NCBI RefSeq assembly: GCF_000284595.1
Contig: NC_017671.1
Span: 4,621,001-4,685,000 of the forward strand
DNA: 64,000 bases
Source: Stenotrophomonas maltophilia D457
GTDB lineage: Bacteria > Pseudomonadota > Gammaproteobacteria > Xanthomonadales > Xanthomonadaceae
Direction: 5' to 3'
Each line of letters opens with the position of its first letter. Positions within the stretch are counted from its first letter, which is position 1. Of this stretch, positions 17,223 through 24,993 are shown piece after piece. The position numbers and the translations under genes are program-made. A model generated the notes under the pieces. It had not been told where the DNA came from. It worked only from the letters and a program-made list of their open reading frames with translations, and did not search any database.

Positions 17223-17471
17223 TCAATGCCGCACCGGCACCTCGCACAGCTGCCGCACCGCGTCGGCATGGCGACGGCCGTTGAGCGCCATGCAGGCGAT
17301 CGCCTGTGCGGCCCGCTCCAGCTGCGCCTCCGGCAGCGGCGACGGCGCGCCGTTGGCCAGTGCCAGATGGTGGTCGCACAGCAGCAGCGCCATGCCCTCG
17401 ATGCCTTGCAGCATGCGCTGCAGGCGCAGCCAGCCCAGTTCCAGGTCCTGCCGGTGTGATGGGGTGTTCAT
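17223..17471 (-). CDS. Small hypothetical protein with long structured leader
   Basis: 82 residues from an ATG preceded by an excellent ribosome site (GGAGGTTGC). A soluble, Leu-, Ala- and His-rich, helical protein with two Cys (LLCDHHLAL; IACMALNGRRHAD). The frame stays open upstream to 17714, through the structured leader, so a 163-residue form cannot be excluded; the strong ribosome site argues for the short one. I do not recognise the family. The long, highly structured 5' region (17524-17673) suggests post-transcriptional control. Confidence 0.7.
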   Translation of the reverse strand: MNTPSHRQDLELGWLRLQRMLQGIEGMALLLCDHHLALANGAPSPLPEAQLERAAQAIACMALNGRRHADAVRQLCEVPVRH

Positions 17472-17523
17472 GCAACCTCCTTCAACGGATCTGGCCACCG
17501 TGAAGGTGGCGGACGATGCGTGG

Positions 17524-17673
17524 TTGCAATACCGGGAACGGTAGCCACCAAACCGGCGGGCGCGAGGCCCCCACGCACCGTCCGCCATAGAGGCAGATGG
17601 GTCGCCCGCCGTCGGCGGAGCTTTCCGGCAACGGCGGGCGAGTTTACTGGCTACCGATTCGACGGGATTGCAA
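17524..17673 (-). other. Structured leader element (candidate cis RNA)
   Basis: Long inverted arms close the element: TTGCAATACCGGGAACGGTAGCCA at 17524-17547 pairs imperfectly with TGGCTACC...CGGGATTGCAA at 17648-17673. Inside, CGCCCGCCGT (from 17603) pairs with ACGGCGGGCG (to 17640), and further GC-rich palindromes fill the rest. On the minus strand it lies 53-202 bases upstream of the 82-residue gene. Of the 455-base gap up to rpmG, the stretch 17674-17872 shows no other feature. It could be a leader RNA, a mobile palindromic element or both. Confidence 0.5.
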
Positions 17674-17872
17674 GCCCGACCACTGCAACCGCAGCGGCCA
17701 GCCATCATGGGCACGGCGGGGCCCGTCGTTCCAATCGATTTGAACCGCGCGAGGCGGCAGAACCGGTAGGAACAATCACTTATCGCATTCGGCCCTTCAC
17801 CTCAGGCAGGGTGCCATTGGCGACAGCGTGCGCAGGGAGTGCGGCAGTGCCGAAGTCTGCACGCCAGGCATG

Positions 17873-17897
17873 AAAAAACCCGCCACAAGGGCGGGTT
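17873..17897 (-). terminator. Intrinsic terminator after rpmG
   Basis: AACCCGCCC, loop TTGT, GGCGGGTT then TTTT on the minus strand, 30 bases past the L33 stop. Canonical. Confidence 0.92.
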
Positions 17898-17926
17898 TCT
17901 TCGCGGGGACCAGCAATCCTTGCGGA

Positions 17927-18091
17927 TTACTTGATCTTGCCTTCCTTGTACAGGACGTGCTTGCGCACGACCGGATCGTACTTCAGGAATTCCATCTTCC
18001 CCGGGGTGTTCTTCTTGTTCTTGTCGGTCGTGTAGAAGTGGCCGGTACCGGCCGAGGAAATCATACGGACCTTATCGCGCTTGCCTGCCAT
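17927..18091 (-). CDS. rpmG: 50S ribosomal protein L33
   Basis: 54 residues, the normal length. MAGKRDKVRMISSAGTGHFY and the C-terminal VVRKHVLYKEGKIK are diagnostic for L33. The zinc-binding CXXC pairs of some L33 paralogs are absent (C-minus form). The ATG is preceded by GGAGTAAAGC. It follows rpmB by 13 bases on the same strand, the usual rpmB-rpmG pair, and ends in a strong terminator. Confidence 0.97.
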   Translation of the reverse strand: MAGKRDKVRMISSAGTGHFYTTDKNKKNTPGKMEFLKYDPVVRKHVLYKEGKIK

Positions 18092-18104
18092 GATGCTTTA
18101 CTCC

Positions 18105-18341
18105 TCAGACCTTTTCGCCGCGCGCACGCAGCTCAGCCAGAACGGAATCGATACCGTTCTTGTCGATGGTGCGCAGTGCATGCGCGGAAACACGAAGCTT
18201 GACCCAGCGGTTCTCGCTGGCCACCCAGAAACGGCGCTCGTGCAGATTCGGCAGGAAACGACGACGGGTCTTGTTGTTGGCGTGCGAGACGTTGTTACCC
18301 GTCTGCACTCGCTTGCCGGAAACCTGGCATACGCGGGACAT
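18105..18341 (-). CDS. rpmB: 50S ribosomal protein L28
   Basis: 78 residues. MSRVCQVSGKRVQTGNNVSH and the RRRFLPNLHERRFW block are diagnostic for L28; only one Cys remains, so no zinc finger. First gene of the rpmB-rpmG operon, with a good promoter about 170 bases upstream and therefore a long leader. Confidence 0.97.
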   Translation of the reverse strand: MSRVCQVSGKRVQTGNNVSHANNKTRRRFLPNLHERRFWVASENRWVKLRVSAHALRTIDKNGIDSVLAELRARGEKV

Positions 18342-18508
18342 TGCGCACCTCGATAGTAGTAGTTGTCAGCCCGTAGCCCGGGCGACGGCGGCCTCGATGG
18401 TTGCCCACCACACGTCAAGAGAATCAAAGGGTTACGCTGGCGTTGGGCGGCCGGGGACGTGCTCCCGGGAGCGCCGCCCGGTAGAAAACCGGACACAGCG
18501 AGCCGCGC

Positions 18509-18537
18509 ATTATGCACGGGTTCAAGCACTTGCGCAA
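18509..18537 (-). promoter_or_regulatory. Promoter of rpmB-rpmG
   Basis: On the minus strand a -35 TTGCGC (18537-18532), a 17-base spacer and a -10 CATAAT (18514-18509). It is the best-spaced sigma-70-type promoter I see in the window and leaves a leader of about 160 bases. Confidence 0.65.
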
Positions 18538-18621
18538 GTTACCCACAGGCGGGGACTGGACCGGCGGGGCGGGGGGACTTCGCCAACCGGCATACTGGCC
18601 CGGATCACTGCGGAGCTTTCC

Positions 18622-19836
18622 ATGCGGCTGCTGGCCCTGACCTACGGAACCGAAGGCGATACGCGTCCGCTGGCCATGCTCTGCCATGGGCTGATCAGCG
18701 CAGGCCACGCGGTGACACTGCTGGCCGATGGCGGCACCCTGGGCAGCGCGCAGGCCCTGGATGTGCCCCACGCGGCCCTTGAGGGTGACATCCATGACGA
18801 AGTGGTCGCCCTTGTCTCGCGGGGCAACGGTGTTGCCGCCGCCAGTACCGGTCTGGCACGGATGGCGCTGCAGCATGTCAGCGGCTGGATGCGCCAGGCC
18901 GATGCCGCCGCCGAAGGCTGCGATGCGATTCTGACCGGCGGACTGGCGGCCCTTGTCGGCATGAGCGTGGGCGAACGTCGGGGTCTGCCGGTCATCGGCA
19001 CCGGCATGATTCCGCTGACCCCGACGCGGGCCTTCCGCTCTCCGTTCCTGCCGCCCGGACGCTCGCCGGGCTGGTTGAACCGGGCCAGTTACGGGTGGGT
19101 CAACGGCCTGATCTGGCGCCAGTTCCGTCGGCCGATCAACGCGGCACGCCAGCAACTGGGGCAATCGCCGCGTCGCGCGCTGTGGTCCGGCCTGCCGATG
19201 CTCTATGGCATCTCGCCGCAGCTGCTGCCGCCACCGGCGGACTGGCCGGTCGACCACATCGCCTGTGGCCAATGGCGGCTTCCTGATGCGCCCTGGACGC
19301 CGCCAGCCGATCTGCAGGCCTTCCTCGATGCCGGGCCGCCGCCGGTCTATCTGGGCTTTGGCAGCATGACCGGATTCGATCGCGAGCGCGTGCTGCCGGC
19401 CCTGCTGCAGGCGCTGGCACCGCGCCGGGTGCTGCTGTTTCCAGGGTGGGCCGGATTGCCGACGGGTGCGCTGCCAGCAGATGTGTTCGTGCTCGGCGCG
19501 ACGCCACACGAAGCACTGTTCCCGCATTGCGCACTCGCCATCCACCATGGTGGCAGCGGCACCACGCATTCGGCCTGCCGCGCCGGCATTCCCTCGCTGG
19601 TGATGCCGTTCGCCGCGGATCAGTTCTTCTGGGCCGATCGCCTGTATCGGTTGGGCGTGGCACCGGCACCGTTGTCACCGAAGCGACTGGATGCAGCAAC
19701 GCTGGCGGCAGCCATCACCTTCGTTGAAACCGACGCAACACGCGCACGCGCGGCGGCCCTGGGCGTGGCGATGGGCCATGAGGACGGGGTGGCCTGTGGC
19801 GTGGCGATGATCGAGCGCTGGTTACGGCCGGTGTAA
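18622..19836 (+). CDS. GT1-family glycosyltransferase (UDP-glycosyl/sterol-glucosyltransferase type)
   Basis: 404 residues from the ATG at 18622, which has GGAG eight bases upstream and a CATACT -10 near 18590. The open frame runs back to 18160 but through the ribosomal leader. N-terminal GT-B fold start LLALTYGTEGDTRPLAMLCHGLISAGHAV matches the glycosyltransferase family 28 N-terminal domain. The C-terminal donor site has HHGGSGTTHSACRAGIPSLVMPFAADQFFWADR, the UGT-type signature with His-Gly-Gly. The acceptor is not evident: a lipid, sterol-like or secondary metabolite is possible. Cytosolic or peripheral at the membrane. Confidence 0.88.
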   Translation: MRLLALTYGTEGDTRPLAMLCHGLISAGHAVTLLADGGTLGSAQALDVPHAALEGDIHDEVVALVSRGNGVAAASTGLARMALQHVSGWMRQADAAAEGCDAILTGGLAALVGMSVGERRGLPVIGTGMIPLTPTRAFRSPFLPPGRSPGWLNRASYGWVNGLIWRQFRRPINAARQQLGQSPRRALWSGLPMLYGISPQLLPPPADWPVDHIACGQWRLPDAPWTPPADLQAFLDAGPPPVYLGFGSMTGFDRERVLPALLQALAPRRVLLFPGWAGLPTGALPADVFVLGATPHEALFPHCALAIHHGGSGTTHSACRAGIPSLVMPFAADQFFWADRLYRLGVAPAPLSPKRLDAATLAAAITFVETDATRARAAALGVAMGHEDGVACGVAMIERWLRPV

Positions 19837-19849
19837 CAGCGGCCAGGCC

Positions 19850-20359
19850 TCAGCGCAGGTGCGGAATCACCTGCGCCAGCAGATGGGCATCCTTGAGCGC
19901 GCCGTGCAGGCCGCGCTGGCTGGGAATGCGCAGGCGCTGCAGCACATCATCGAGCTTGTTGCCCTGGCCGGGCCAGCGCCCGCGCGCCAGCTTCAGGCTG
20001 CAGGTGATGCGGCAATGCTGGGCCAGCGTGCCGGGAATACCGGACAGACGCAGCTCGTTGTCCAGGAAGCCCACATCGAAGGTGGCGTTGTGCGCGACCA
20101 TCTCGCTGCCGCGCAGGAAGTCCAGCAGTTCGGCGGCCTTGCTGGAAAACAGTGGCTTGCCCACCAGCATCGCATCACTGATGCCGTGCACGCGCTGTGC
20201 ACCCCAGTCGACCCTGCGCTGCGGCTGCAGGTAGGTGTGGAACTGGCGGCCGGTGAGCTGGCCATCGATCAGTTCGACGGCACCGATTTCGATCACCCGG
20301 TGCCCCAGGCGGTGGGAGATGCCGGTGGTTTCGGTATCCAGTGCGACGATGCGACTCAT
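19850..20359 (-). CDS. DEDDh 3'-5' exonuclease (DnaQ-like)
   Basis: 169 residues: a bare exonuclease domain without the C-terminal polymerase-binding tail of the replicative epsilon subunit. All DEDDh residues are visible: D8 and E10 (DTETTG), D95 (HNATFD), then H152 and D157 (HGALKD). The family degrades single-stranded DNA or RNA from the 3' end. Because of the short length and the isolated context it is probably a stand-alone exonuclease, not the Pol III proofreading subunit. It converges with the glycosyltransferase gene, 13 bases apart. Confidence 0.88.
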   Translation of the reverse strand: MSRIVALDTETTGISHRLGHRVIEIGAVELIDGQLTGRQFHTYLQPQRRVDWGAQRVHGISDAMLVGKPLFSSKAAELLDFLRGSEMVAHNATFDVGFLDNELRLSGIPGTLAQHCRITCSLKLARGRWPGQGNKLDDVLQRLRIPSQRGLHGALKDAHLLAQVIPHLR

Positions 20360-20406
20360 GCGTGGCGATGTTTCCTGTTACGTGCTGTAGTGATTTTCGC
20401 ATGCCG

Positions 20407-20489
20407 GTAGAGCCGGGCCCACGCTCGGCTGGCGCGCGTAGCGCGGGCTTGGTGATGCCAGAAGCAGCCGAGCGTGGGCTCGGCTCTAC
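20407..20489. repeat. SMAG pair
   Basis: GTAGAGCCGGGCCCACGCTC ... CCGAGCGTGGGCTCGGCTCTAC, with a central extra palindrome (GCGCGTAGCGCG). It lies between the exonuclease and LysR genes. Confidence 0.8.
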
Positions 20490-20505
20490 AGATGCGCGCG
20501 CGCGA

Positions 20506-21399
20506 TCAACCCAACGCCTCCACCACCCAATCGATGAACACCCGCAGCCGCTGGCTCATGTGCCGGTTCGGCGGGAACATCACATGCATCGGCATCGGCG
20601 GCAGCTGCCAGTCCGGCAACACCGGCAACAGCTCGCCGCGCGCCACGTGCGGCTCGGCCATGTAGCTGGGCAGCGCCACCACGCCCAACCCCGCCAACGC
20701 AGCGGCCAGATAGGCGTTTCCATCATCGAAGCCGACCGTATAGCGGCCCTGCACCTCAACGCGTTCATCGCCGCGCTGTGCAATGAACACGCGTGCGCGG
20801 CCACTGCGCGGGCTGAGGAAGCCAACCATGTGGTGATCGGGCCCTTGCAGCGCGCGCGGATCGGTCGGCAGGCCGAAACGCTGCACATAGCCGGGGCTGG
20901 CGTGGAAGCCGATCGGCAGCGCCGCCAGCGGCCGCGCCACTAGTGCCGGGTCGGCCGGGGTGCCACCCCGGATCACGCAGTCGACGTTGTCGGCGATGAC
21001 ATCGACCTCGCGGTCACTCACGCCGATGTCCAGCTGGATCTCCGGGTAGCGCGCCTGGAAATCCGGCAACGCCGGCACCAGCCGCAGCCGCGCGTACGGC
21101 CCGGGCACATCCACGCGCAGGCGTCCGCGCGGCTGGGTGGCCGCGTCGCCCAGCCCGCCCTCCACTTCTTCCAGCTCGGCCAGCAGGCGGGCGATGCGCG
21201 GGTAGTAGGCCGCGCCGTCGGCGGTGACGCTGACCCGGCGCGTGGTGCGGTTGAGCAGGCGCAGCCGCAGGTGTGCCTCCAGTTGCTGCACCAGCTGGGT
21301 GGCCGTGGTGCGGCTGATCTGCAGGGTCTGCGCGGCGCGGGTGAAGCTGCCGGTTTCCACCACCCGGGCAAAGGCCCGCATCGCCTCGAAACGGTCCAT
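20506..21399 (-). CDS. LysR-family transcriptional regulator
   Basis: 297 residues. The winged helix-turn-helix lies at about 1-60 (MRAFARVVETGSFTRAAQTLQISRTTATQLVQQLEAHL), with the common RTTRRVSVTADGAAYY after it. The C-terminal periplasmic-binding-type effector domain spans roughly 90-290 (LRVDVPGPYARLRLVPALPDF). It resembles LysR regulators of the CrgA/DsdC-like group that often control a divergent gene. The divergent neighbour is a RidA-family gene 108 bases away, and a T-N11-A-type box lies between them, so autoregulation and control of the RidA gene are likely. Confidence 0.94.
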   Translation of the reverse strand: MDRFEAMRAFARVVETGSFTRAAQTLQISRTTATQLVQQLEAHLRLRLLNRTTRRVSVTADGAAYYPRIARLLAELEEVEGGLGDAATQPRGRLRVDVPGPYARLRLVPALPDFQARYPEIQLDIGVSDREVDVIADNVDCVIRGGTPADPALVARPLAALPIGFHASPGYVQRFGLPTDPRALQGPDHHMVGFLSPRSGRARVFIAQRGDERVEVQGRYTVGFDDGNAYLAAALAGLGVVALPSYMAEPHVARGELLPVLPDWQLPPMPMHVMFPPNRHMSQRLRVFIDWVVEALG

Positions 21400-21410
21400 G
21401 GCGGGCCATT

Positions 21411-21429
21411 ATTGTTTGGAATTGACAAT
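21411..21429. promoter_or_regulatory. Candidate LysR operator
   Basis: ATTGT-N9-ACAAT is an interrupted palindrome of the T-N11-A type, 12 bases upstream of the LysR start. TTGACA at 21422-21427 overlaps it and could be the -35 of the divergent RidA gene. Confidence 0.55.
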
Positions 21430-21507
21430 CAATCTAGGCCGATTATCGCGGTTTATCCAGACAGCGCTGACGGGGAGGATGGCGTTCTCTCCCACGGGAT
21501 CTTCCCC

Positions 21508-21897
21508 ATGTCACAGCGTGATGTCGTTTTCCCCGCCGGCCGCCAGGCCCTGTACGAGCGCAACCGCTACTCGCCTGCGATCCGTTCCAACGGCTTCCTG
21601 TTCGTATCCGGCCAGGTCGGCAGCCGTGAGGACGGCTCGCCCGAGCCAGACTTCGAAACGCAGGTGCGCCGCGCCTTCGAGAATCTCAATGCGGTGTTGG
21701 CTGCTGCCGGCTGCACGTTCGATGACGTGATCGACGTGACCGTGTTCCTGGTCGATCCAGAGAAGAACTTTGAGAAGGCCTGGGCAATCGTGCCGGAGTA
21801 TTGGGGCGAGGCGCCGCACCCGACCCTGACCGGTATCGGCGTGACCTGGCTGTACGGGTTCCAGTTCGAGATCAAGGTGATCGCGAAGCTGCCGTGA
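21508..21897 (+). CDS. RidA-family protein
   Basis: 129 residues from the ATG at 21508 (the frame is open upstream to 21271, inside the LysR gene). Family features are RYSPAIRSNGFLFVSGQVGS, FENLNAVLAAAGCTFDDVIDVTVFLVD and the closing EIKVIAKLP. RidA proteins are cytosolic trimeric deaminases of reactive enamine/imine intermediates, but many subfamilies have other roles. The divergent LysR gene probably controls it. Confidence 0.9.
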   Translation: MSQRDVVFPAGRQALYERNRYSPAIRSNGFLFVSGQVGSREDGSPEPDFETQVRRAFENLNAVLAAAGCTFDDVIDVTVFLVDPEKNFEKAWAIVPEYWGEAPHPTLTGIGVTWLYGFQFEIKVIAKLP

Positions 21898-21902
21898 TAC
21901 GG

Positions 21903-21969
21903 GTAGTGCCGGCCGCTGGCCGGCAACGCGGTGGGGTCGAAAAGCGTGTCGACCAAGGTCGACACCTAC
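21903..21969. repeat. Composite GTAG repeat
   Basis: GTAGTGCCGGCCGCTGGCCGGCAAC, followed by an unlike arm, GTCGACCAAGGTCGACACCTAC. Two different SMAG subtypes face each other. Confidence 0.7.
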
Positions 21970-22006
21970 CAGAGCACATGTGCGCGGCGCACCCGAACGG
22001 TGTGGT

Positions 22007-22045
22007 GGGGTCAGAGCCCTTTCCGGAGGAAAGGGATCCGACCCC
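22007..22045. repeat. GGGGTC hairpin repeat, copy 4
   Basis: GGGGTCAGAGCCCTTTCC, a short loop, GGAAAGGGATCCGACCCC. It lies upstream of the metal-efflux operon. Confidence 0.85.
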
Positions 22046-22138
22046 GCGCCCGGCCCAGCTGAACGGGAGATTCCGACGAATTCCCGAAGCGTCCATTGAT
22101 ATTGTATCCGGCGAAAACCGCTTGCTAGCCTGCCGTCC

Positions 22139-22471
22139 ATGCGCTGGATCACCCGCCACCTCCGTTCGACCCTGCTGATGCTGCTGATGGCGGCATTCGT
22201 GGTCGTGCCGGTGGCCGACGCGCTGGCCTGCACGGTGGAACCGCATGCCAGCACGGTGCATGTGGAGTCCGCACCGGATGCCGATGGCGATGCCGACGGC
22301 AAGCACGTCGGTGCCTGTGGCCACAACCACTGCCACCACTCCAATCTGAGCCTGCCGGCCAGTACCTTCGCCGCCTTCGGTGCGCCGCTTCCGGCGCGCT
22401 GGATGAATGCCGGCGACGCGGCGACCTATGCGGTCGCCCAGGATGAACTGACGCGTCCTCCCCGGGCGTGA
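22139..22471 (+). CDS. Small His-rich periplasmic protein of the metal-efflux operon (CzcI-like)
   Basis: 110 residues with an N-terminal signal (RSTLLMLLMAAFVVVPVADALAC, cleavage near 28-30). The mature part has a metal-binding-looking cluster, HVGACGHNHCHHS, with five His and two Cys in 13 residues, and an acidic DADGDADG stretch. Size, export signal and first position in a czcCBA-type operon fit CzcI-like proteins, which are thought to bind or sense metal in the periplasm. The match is by context and composition. A possible -10 (TAGCCT, 22126-22131) is seven bases before the ATG. Confidence 0.75.
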   Translation: MRWITRHLRSTLLMLLMAAFVVVPVADALACTVEPHASTVHVESAPDADGDADGKHVGACGHNHCHHSNLSLPASTFAAFGAPLPARWMNAGDAATYAVAQDELTRPPRA

Positions 22472-22527
22472 GTTGAGCGCGTCCCGCATTCGCGGGCTTC
22501 GGTTCCCCTCACCTCCGGAAATTCTTC

Positions 22528-23781
22528 ATGTCGACCCTGACACGTCGGCCGCTGCGTGCGGCCGGGCGGGTCGTCGCCGTGTTGCTGGGCCTGGCCCCGG
22601 CGGCATCGGTGATGGCGCAAGCCGCCCCTTCCTACGACACCCTGCTTGAACGCCTGGACCAGCTGCCCGGCACCCGCGTCGGTGCGGCGCTGGCCGAGGC
22701 CGCCGACGCGCGCGCCGACCAGGCCCGTGCGTTGCCCAACCCTTCCCTCTCTTACTCCGCCGAAAACGCCTGGGGCACCGGCTCCTATGGCGGCATGGGC
22801 AAGGCCGATACCGTGCTCACCCTGTCCCAGCCGCTGGAGGTCTGGGGCCAGCGTGGCGCGCGTGTCCGTGCCGCCCGTGCCGAGGCACAGGCCGCCAACC
22901 TGCGTGGTGCCCAAAGCCGCAGCGACGTGGCCAGCCAGCTGGCGGTGGTCTATGCACAGGCGGAAAGTGCACTGCGCCGCTACACCCTGGCCGAAGAAGC
23001 ACTGAGCCTCACCCGCGCTGACGCCAACGCGGTCAACGCGATGGTCAAGCAGGGCCGCGAGCCGCAGCTGCGCGCCGTGCAGGCGCAGAGCGAAGTCGCC
23101 AACGCCAGCGCCGCGCTGGATGAGGCGCAGGCCTTCCGCGATGCCGCGCTGGCCCGCCTGGCCGGTGCCGCGCTGCTGGATGCGCCGGTGCAGTCGATCG
23201 GCGACAGCCTGCTCGACCGCGCGCCGCCGTTGCCACGCGGTGCCACCGATACCGCGCTGGCGGTGCGCATCGCCGAAGCCGAAGCGGATGCGGCGGGCAA
23301 GCTGGTCGACGTGGAGCGCAAGCGCGCCCTGCCCGACCTGAGCGTCACTGCCGCGCAGACCCGCTTCCGCGAGGGGGGCGAGCGCGCCTACAACCTCGGG
23401 GTCAGCCTCAGCATCCCGCTGTTCGACCGCAACCGCGGGGGCATACGCGCCGCCAATGCCGACCAGCGCGCGGCCGAGGCACGCCTGGACCAGCGGCGCC
23501 GCGACAGCGAGGCGGCACGCCTCTCCGCGGTGGCCGGTTTGAAGGCCGCCGGCAGCCGTACCCGCGCCGCCGATGAAAGCGTGGTCGCCGCCGAAGAGGC
23601 GTATCGCCTGGCCCGCATCGGCTTCGACGCCGGGCGCATCTCGCAACTGGAACTGCGCAGCACGCGCAGCGCCCTCATCGCCGCCCGCGGCACCGCCGTG
23701 GATGCGCGCCTGTCGCGCGTCGCCGCGGAAATCGATCTTGCCCGCCTTGAAGGGCGCGCACCTTTTGTGGAGGTCCCATGA
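22528..23781 (+). CDS. czcC: Outer-membrane efflux protein, CzcC type (TolC family)
   Basis: 417 residues with a signal peptide ending ASVMAQA near residue 32. Two OEP repeats of coiled-coil helices: RADQARALPNPSLSYSAENAWG starts the first, and RKRALPDLSVTAAQTRFREGGERAYNLGVSLSIPLFDRNRG the second, the latter very typical of CzcC/CusC-type proteins. It forms the outer-membrane exit duct of the tripartite pump. Its stop overlaps the start of the adaptor gene by four bases (ATGA), so the two are translationally coupled. Confidence 0.92.
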   Translation: MSTLTRRPLRAAGRVVAVLLGLAPAASVMAQAAPSYDTLLERLDQLPGTRVGAALAEAADARADQARALPNPSLSYSAENAWGTGSYGGMGKADTVLTLSQPLEVWGQRGARVRAARAEAQAANLRGAQSRSDVASQLAVVYAQAESALRRYTLAEEALSLTRADANAVNAMVKQGREPQLRAVQAQSEVANASAALDEAQAFRDAALARLAGAALLDAPVQSIGDSLLDRAPPLPRGATDTALAVRIAEAEADAAGKLVDVERKRALPDLSVTAAQTRFREGGERAYNLGVSLSIPLFDRNRGGIRAANADQRAAEARLDQRRRDSEAARLSAVAGLKAAGSRTRAADESVVAAEEAYRLARIGFDAGRISQLELRSTRSALIAARGTAVDARLSRVAAEIDLARLEGRAPFVEVP

Positions 23782-24983
23782 CGCTCTCCCGTACTTTCCC
23801 GCTGATCGGCGGCGTGCTGCTGGCCGCGCTGCTGGCCGGCTGCGCTGGCAACGCGCAGACACCTGCCAATGAAGACCCGGCTGCGGCCAAGGCCGGCACC
23901 GACGATGGCCACGGCCATGCCGCCGACAGCAAGGCGGCCAAGGCCGAATCCGCAAAGGCGCCCGCCGATGGCGATGAGGGTGTCGTGCAGCTGACTCCTG
24001 AGCAGATCAAGGCGTCCGGTATCGAAGTGGTCGCGGTCGGTCGTGGTGGCGGTAGCTCCACGCGCCTGTCCGGCCGGGTCGAACCGTCGGTCGGTGCACG
24101 CGCCTCGGTGGCGTCGACCGTGACCGGCCGCGTCGAACGCGTGCTGGTCGCACCGGGCACCGCGGTGAAGCAGAACCAGGCACTGGCGATCGTGGTCAGC
24201 GGCGAAGCGGCGGTGTTCCGCGCCAATGCGCTGGCCGCCTCGGCCGAAGCCGAGGCCGCGCGCCTGGCCTATGGTCGCGACAAGGCGCTGGTCGACCAGG
24301 GCGTGGTCGCCCGCCAGGAGATGGAAGCCTCGCGCGCACGGTCGCTGGCAGCACAGGCCCAGGCCGCTGCCGCGCAGGCCCAGGCCGCTGCCAACGGTGC
24401 GCCCGATGCCAGTGGCCGCGTGCGCATCACCAGCCCGGTGGCCGGCATCGTCGGCAACGTGCAGGTCACTCCGGGCGGTGTAGTCGCCGCCGGCAGTGCA
24501 GTCGCCGATGTCGCCGACCCGACAATGAACGAGCTGGTGTTCACCGCACCGCCGGCGCTGGCCGCACAGGTCACGCCCGGCATGACGCTGGAAGTGAGCG
24601 TGCCGGGTGGCAGCTTCACCGCCACCGTCACCGGTTCGGCCGCCGATGTGCGCCAGCAGGGCGGCGTCGCGGTGATCCGCGCCACCCCGGTGGATGCGTC
24701 GCTGCCGCCGGCCGGTTCGCCGGTCTCGGCCGTGGTGGTCACCGAAGGCCAGGACGGTTCGCTCAGCGTCCCGGCCGATGCAGTGCAGAACGTTGATGGC
24801 AGCAGCGCGGTGTTTGTCGCCGTCGAAGGTGGCTTCAAGGCGCAGCCGGTGCTGGCCGGGCGCCGTGCCGGTGACCGCATCGAGATCCTCGCTGGGCTGA
24901 CCGGCAGCGAGCGCATCGTCGGTGCCAATGCCTTCCTGCTCAAGGCCGAGCTGGCCAAGGGCGAAGCCGAGCACGGCCACTGA
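23778..24983 (+). CDS. czcB: RND efflux periplasmic adaptor, CzcB type
   Basis: 401 residues. Lipoprotein signal with lipobox LAGC (Cys near residue 20), then a spacer containing DDGHGHAADS, a likely metal-binding stretch. VQLTPEQIKASGIEVV, the barrel-sandwich (lipoyl-like) segment VASTVTGRVERVLVAPGTAVKQNQALAIV, an Ala-rich coiled coil (about 150-215) and a beta-barrel region follow. It joins the CzcA pump to the CzcC duct. Overlaps czcC by ATGA; czcA begins ten bases after the stop. Confidence 0.92.
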   Translation: MTLSRTFPLIGGVLLAALLAGCAGNAQTPANEDPAAAKAGTDDGHGHAADSKAAKAESAKAPADGDEGVVQLTPEQIKASGIEVVAVGRGGGSSTRLSGRVEPSVGARASVASTVTGRVERVLVAPGTAVKQNQALAIVVSGEAAVFRANALAASAEAEAARLAYGRDKALVDQGVVARQEMEASRARSLAAQAQAAAAQAQAAANGAPDASGRVRITSPVAGIVGNVQVTPGGVVAAGSAVADVADPTMNELVFTAPPALAAQVTPGMTLEVSVPGGSFTATVTGSAADVRQQGGVAVIRATPVDASLPPAGSPVSAVVVTEGQDGSLSVPADAVQNVDGSSAVFVAVEGGFKAQPVLAGRRAGDRIEILAGLTGSERIVGANAFLLKAELAKGEAEHGH

Positions 24984-24993
24984 GGAGGCGACC

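Noticed and set aside
17223..17714. 163-residue version of the small protein
   Set aside because: A strong ribosome site at the internal ATG and the palindromic nature of the upstream segment favour the 82-residue form; not fully excluded.
19850..20359. dnaQ (Pol III epsilon)
   Set aside because: The exonuclease residues match but the C-terminal tail that binds the polymerase subunit is absent.
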